Assembly: GCF_007290395.2 (NCBI RefSeq)
Contig: NZ_CP041656.2
Coordinates: 3,658,001 to 3,722,000, forward strand
Origin: Bradyrhizobium cosmicum
GTDB lineage: Bacteria > Pseudomonadota > Alphaproteobacteria > Rhizobiales > Xanthobacteraceae
Reading direction: 5' to 3'
Length of the DNA: 64,000 nucleotides
In this document: positions 63,725 through 64,000 of the stretch, one piece after another
Position numbering within the stretch: the stretch's first letter is position 1
How the letters are laid out: the number at the start of each line of letters is the position of its first letter
Made by a program: the position numbers and the translations under genes
Notes under the pieces: generated by a model
The model's database searches: none
Seen by the model: only the letters and a program-made list of their open reading frames with translations
What the model was told of the DNA's origin: nothing

Positions 63725-63992
63725 ACCGGTTGTCCTCGATGGTGTATTCCTTCGGAAGCACGCTGGCGATCAGCTTCAAATAATCACGCGGGTTTTCCCG
63801 ATAGACGATCTCGATTGCCGCCTGACCACGCGGAAGGCTGCCCGTGTTTTCCGCGGTGCCCCTCATATGGAAGTGATCCAACAGCGCCTGGATAAAATCG
63901 GCATGCAGCTTGTTGCGCGCACCTTTGTGGCGGCCGCCGTTTCCGCTGTTACCCGGCAGAAAGCGGCCGGTCTTTGCATCTTGCTCGGCCAT
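63600..63992 (-). CDS. DUF5681-type protein (possible terminase small subunit)
   Basis: 130 residues from ATG 63992; a GTG at 63995 is also in frame and the upstream region is outside the window. The start KTGRFLPGNSGNGGRHKGARNKL is the typical DUF5681 N-terminus of small phage proteins placed before terminase genes. The C-terminal 40 residues overlap terL by 125 bases in another frame, unusually long for real genes, so one of the two starts may be wrong. Confidence 0.75.
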   Translation of the reverse strand: MAEQDAKTGRFLPGNSGNGGRHKGARNKLHADFIQALLDHFHMRGTAENTGSLPRGQAAIEIVYRENPRDYLKLIASVLPKEYTIEDNRYDDVGDEELREIIDDIRRKASERERGQSAGEGASGAKSTLN

Positions 63993-64000
63993 CACTCCTC

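Overview
The window is GC-rich alphaproteobacterial chromosome, most likely from Bradyrhizobium or a close relative (inference). Pointers are the phosphatidylcholine synthase gene, an invasion-associated-locus-B type exported protein, HspQ, a nasT-nasS-nirA nitrate assimilation block, abundant ABC uptake systems, and two families of long palindromic intergenic repeats of the kind common in Bradyrhizobium. Coding density is high and most neighbouring genes overlap by 1-4 bases.

Core region (1-57 kb). 1-9.2 kb: a truncated peptide-binding protein, an IalB-like protein, hspQ, an AEC transporter, a UbiH-type hydroxylase, pcs-terC, a quinone oxidoreductase and an argD-type aminotransferase. The aminotransferase is preceded by an arginine-rich leader peptide and a strong terminator, which looks like an arginine attenuator. 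9.4-15 kb: an Mpo1-like membrane protein, a TPR protein broken by an in-frame amber codon, an unknown protein, a MerR regulator with a carboxymuconolactone-decarboxylase-like partner, and rimO. 15-20.4 kb: nitrate sensing and nitrite reduction (nasT, nasS, a sigma-54 promoter, nirA and an unusual FeS-FAD reductase). 20.7-25.2 kb: 5-oxoprolinase (pxpB, pxpC, pxpA), an RraA-like aldolase and a cupin. 25.5-31.2 kb: a short-chain fatty acid transporter, a 1128-residue molybdopterin/ferredoxin-reductase fusion and a divergent GntR regulator. 31.2-41.6 kb: exported proteins, a PheC-like periplasmic protein, a complete sugar-type ABC transporter with a 2-hydroxyacid dehydrogenase, and a single-domain response regulator. 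42-47.3 kb: glucokinase, then pncA, a PhaC-like hydrolase and nadE (NAD salvage). 47.8-54 kb: a sugar isomerase-type protein and a complete oligopeptide-type ABC operon. 54.3-56.7 kb: ilvD and a small exported Cys/Tyr/Gln-rich protein.

Accessory region (57-64 kb). A 39-base 5' fragment of a tRNA-Ser(UGA) gene marks an abrupt change to short unknown genes, somewhat AT-richer DNA and, at the right edge, phage packaging genes (TerL and a DUF5681-type protein). Between them lie a ribbon-helix-helix regulator with repeated GGTACCCC sites, a HEPN/AbiU2-like protein and a protein with the N-terminal Thr1/Asp17/Lys pattern of proteasome beta subunits. I read this as a prophage or genomic island whose other end is outside the window. 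No integrase, transposase, CRISPR array or rRNA was seen.
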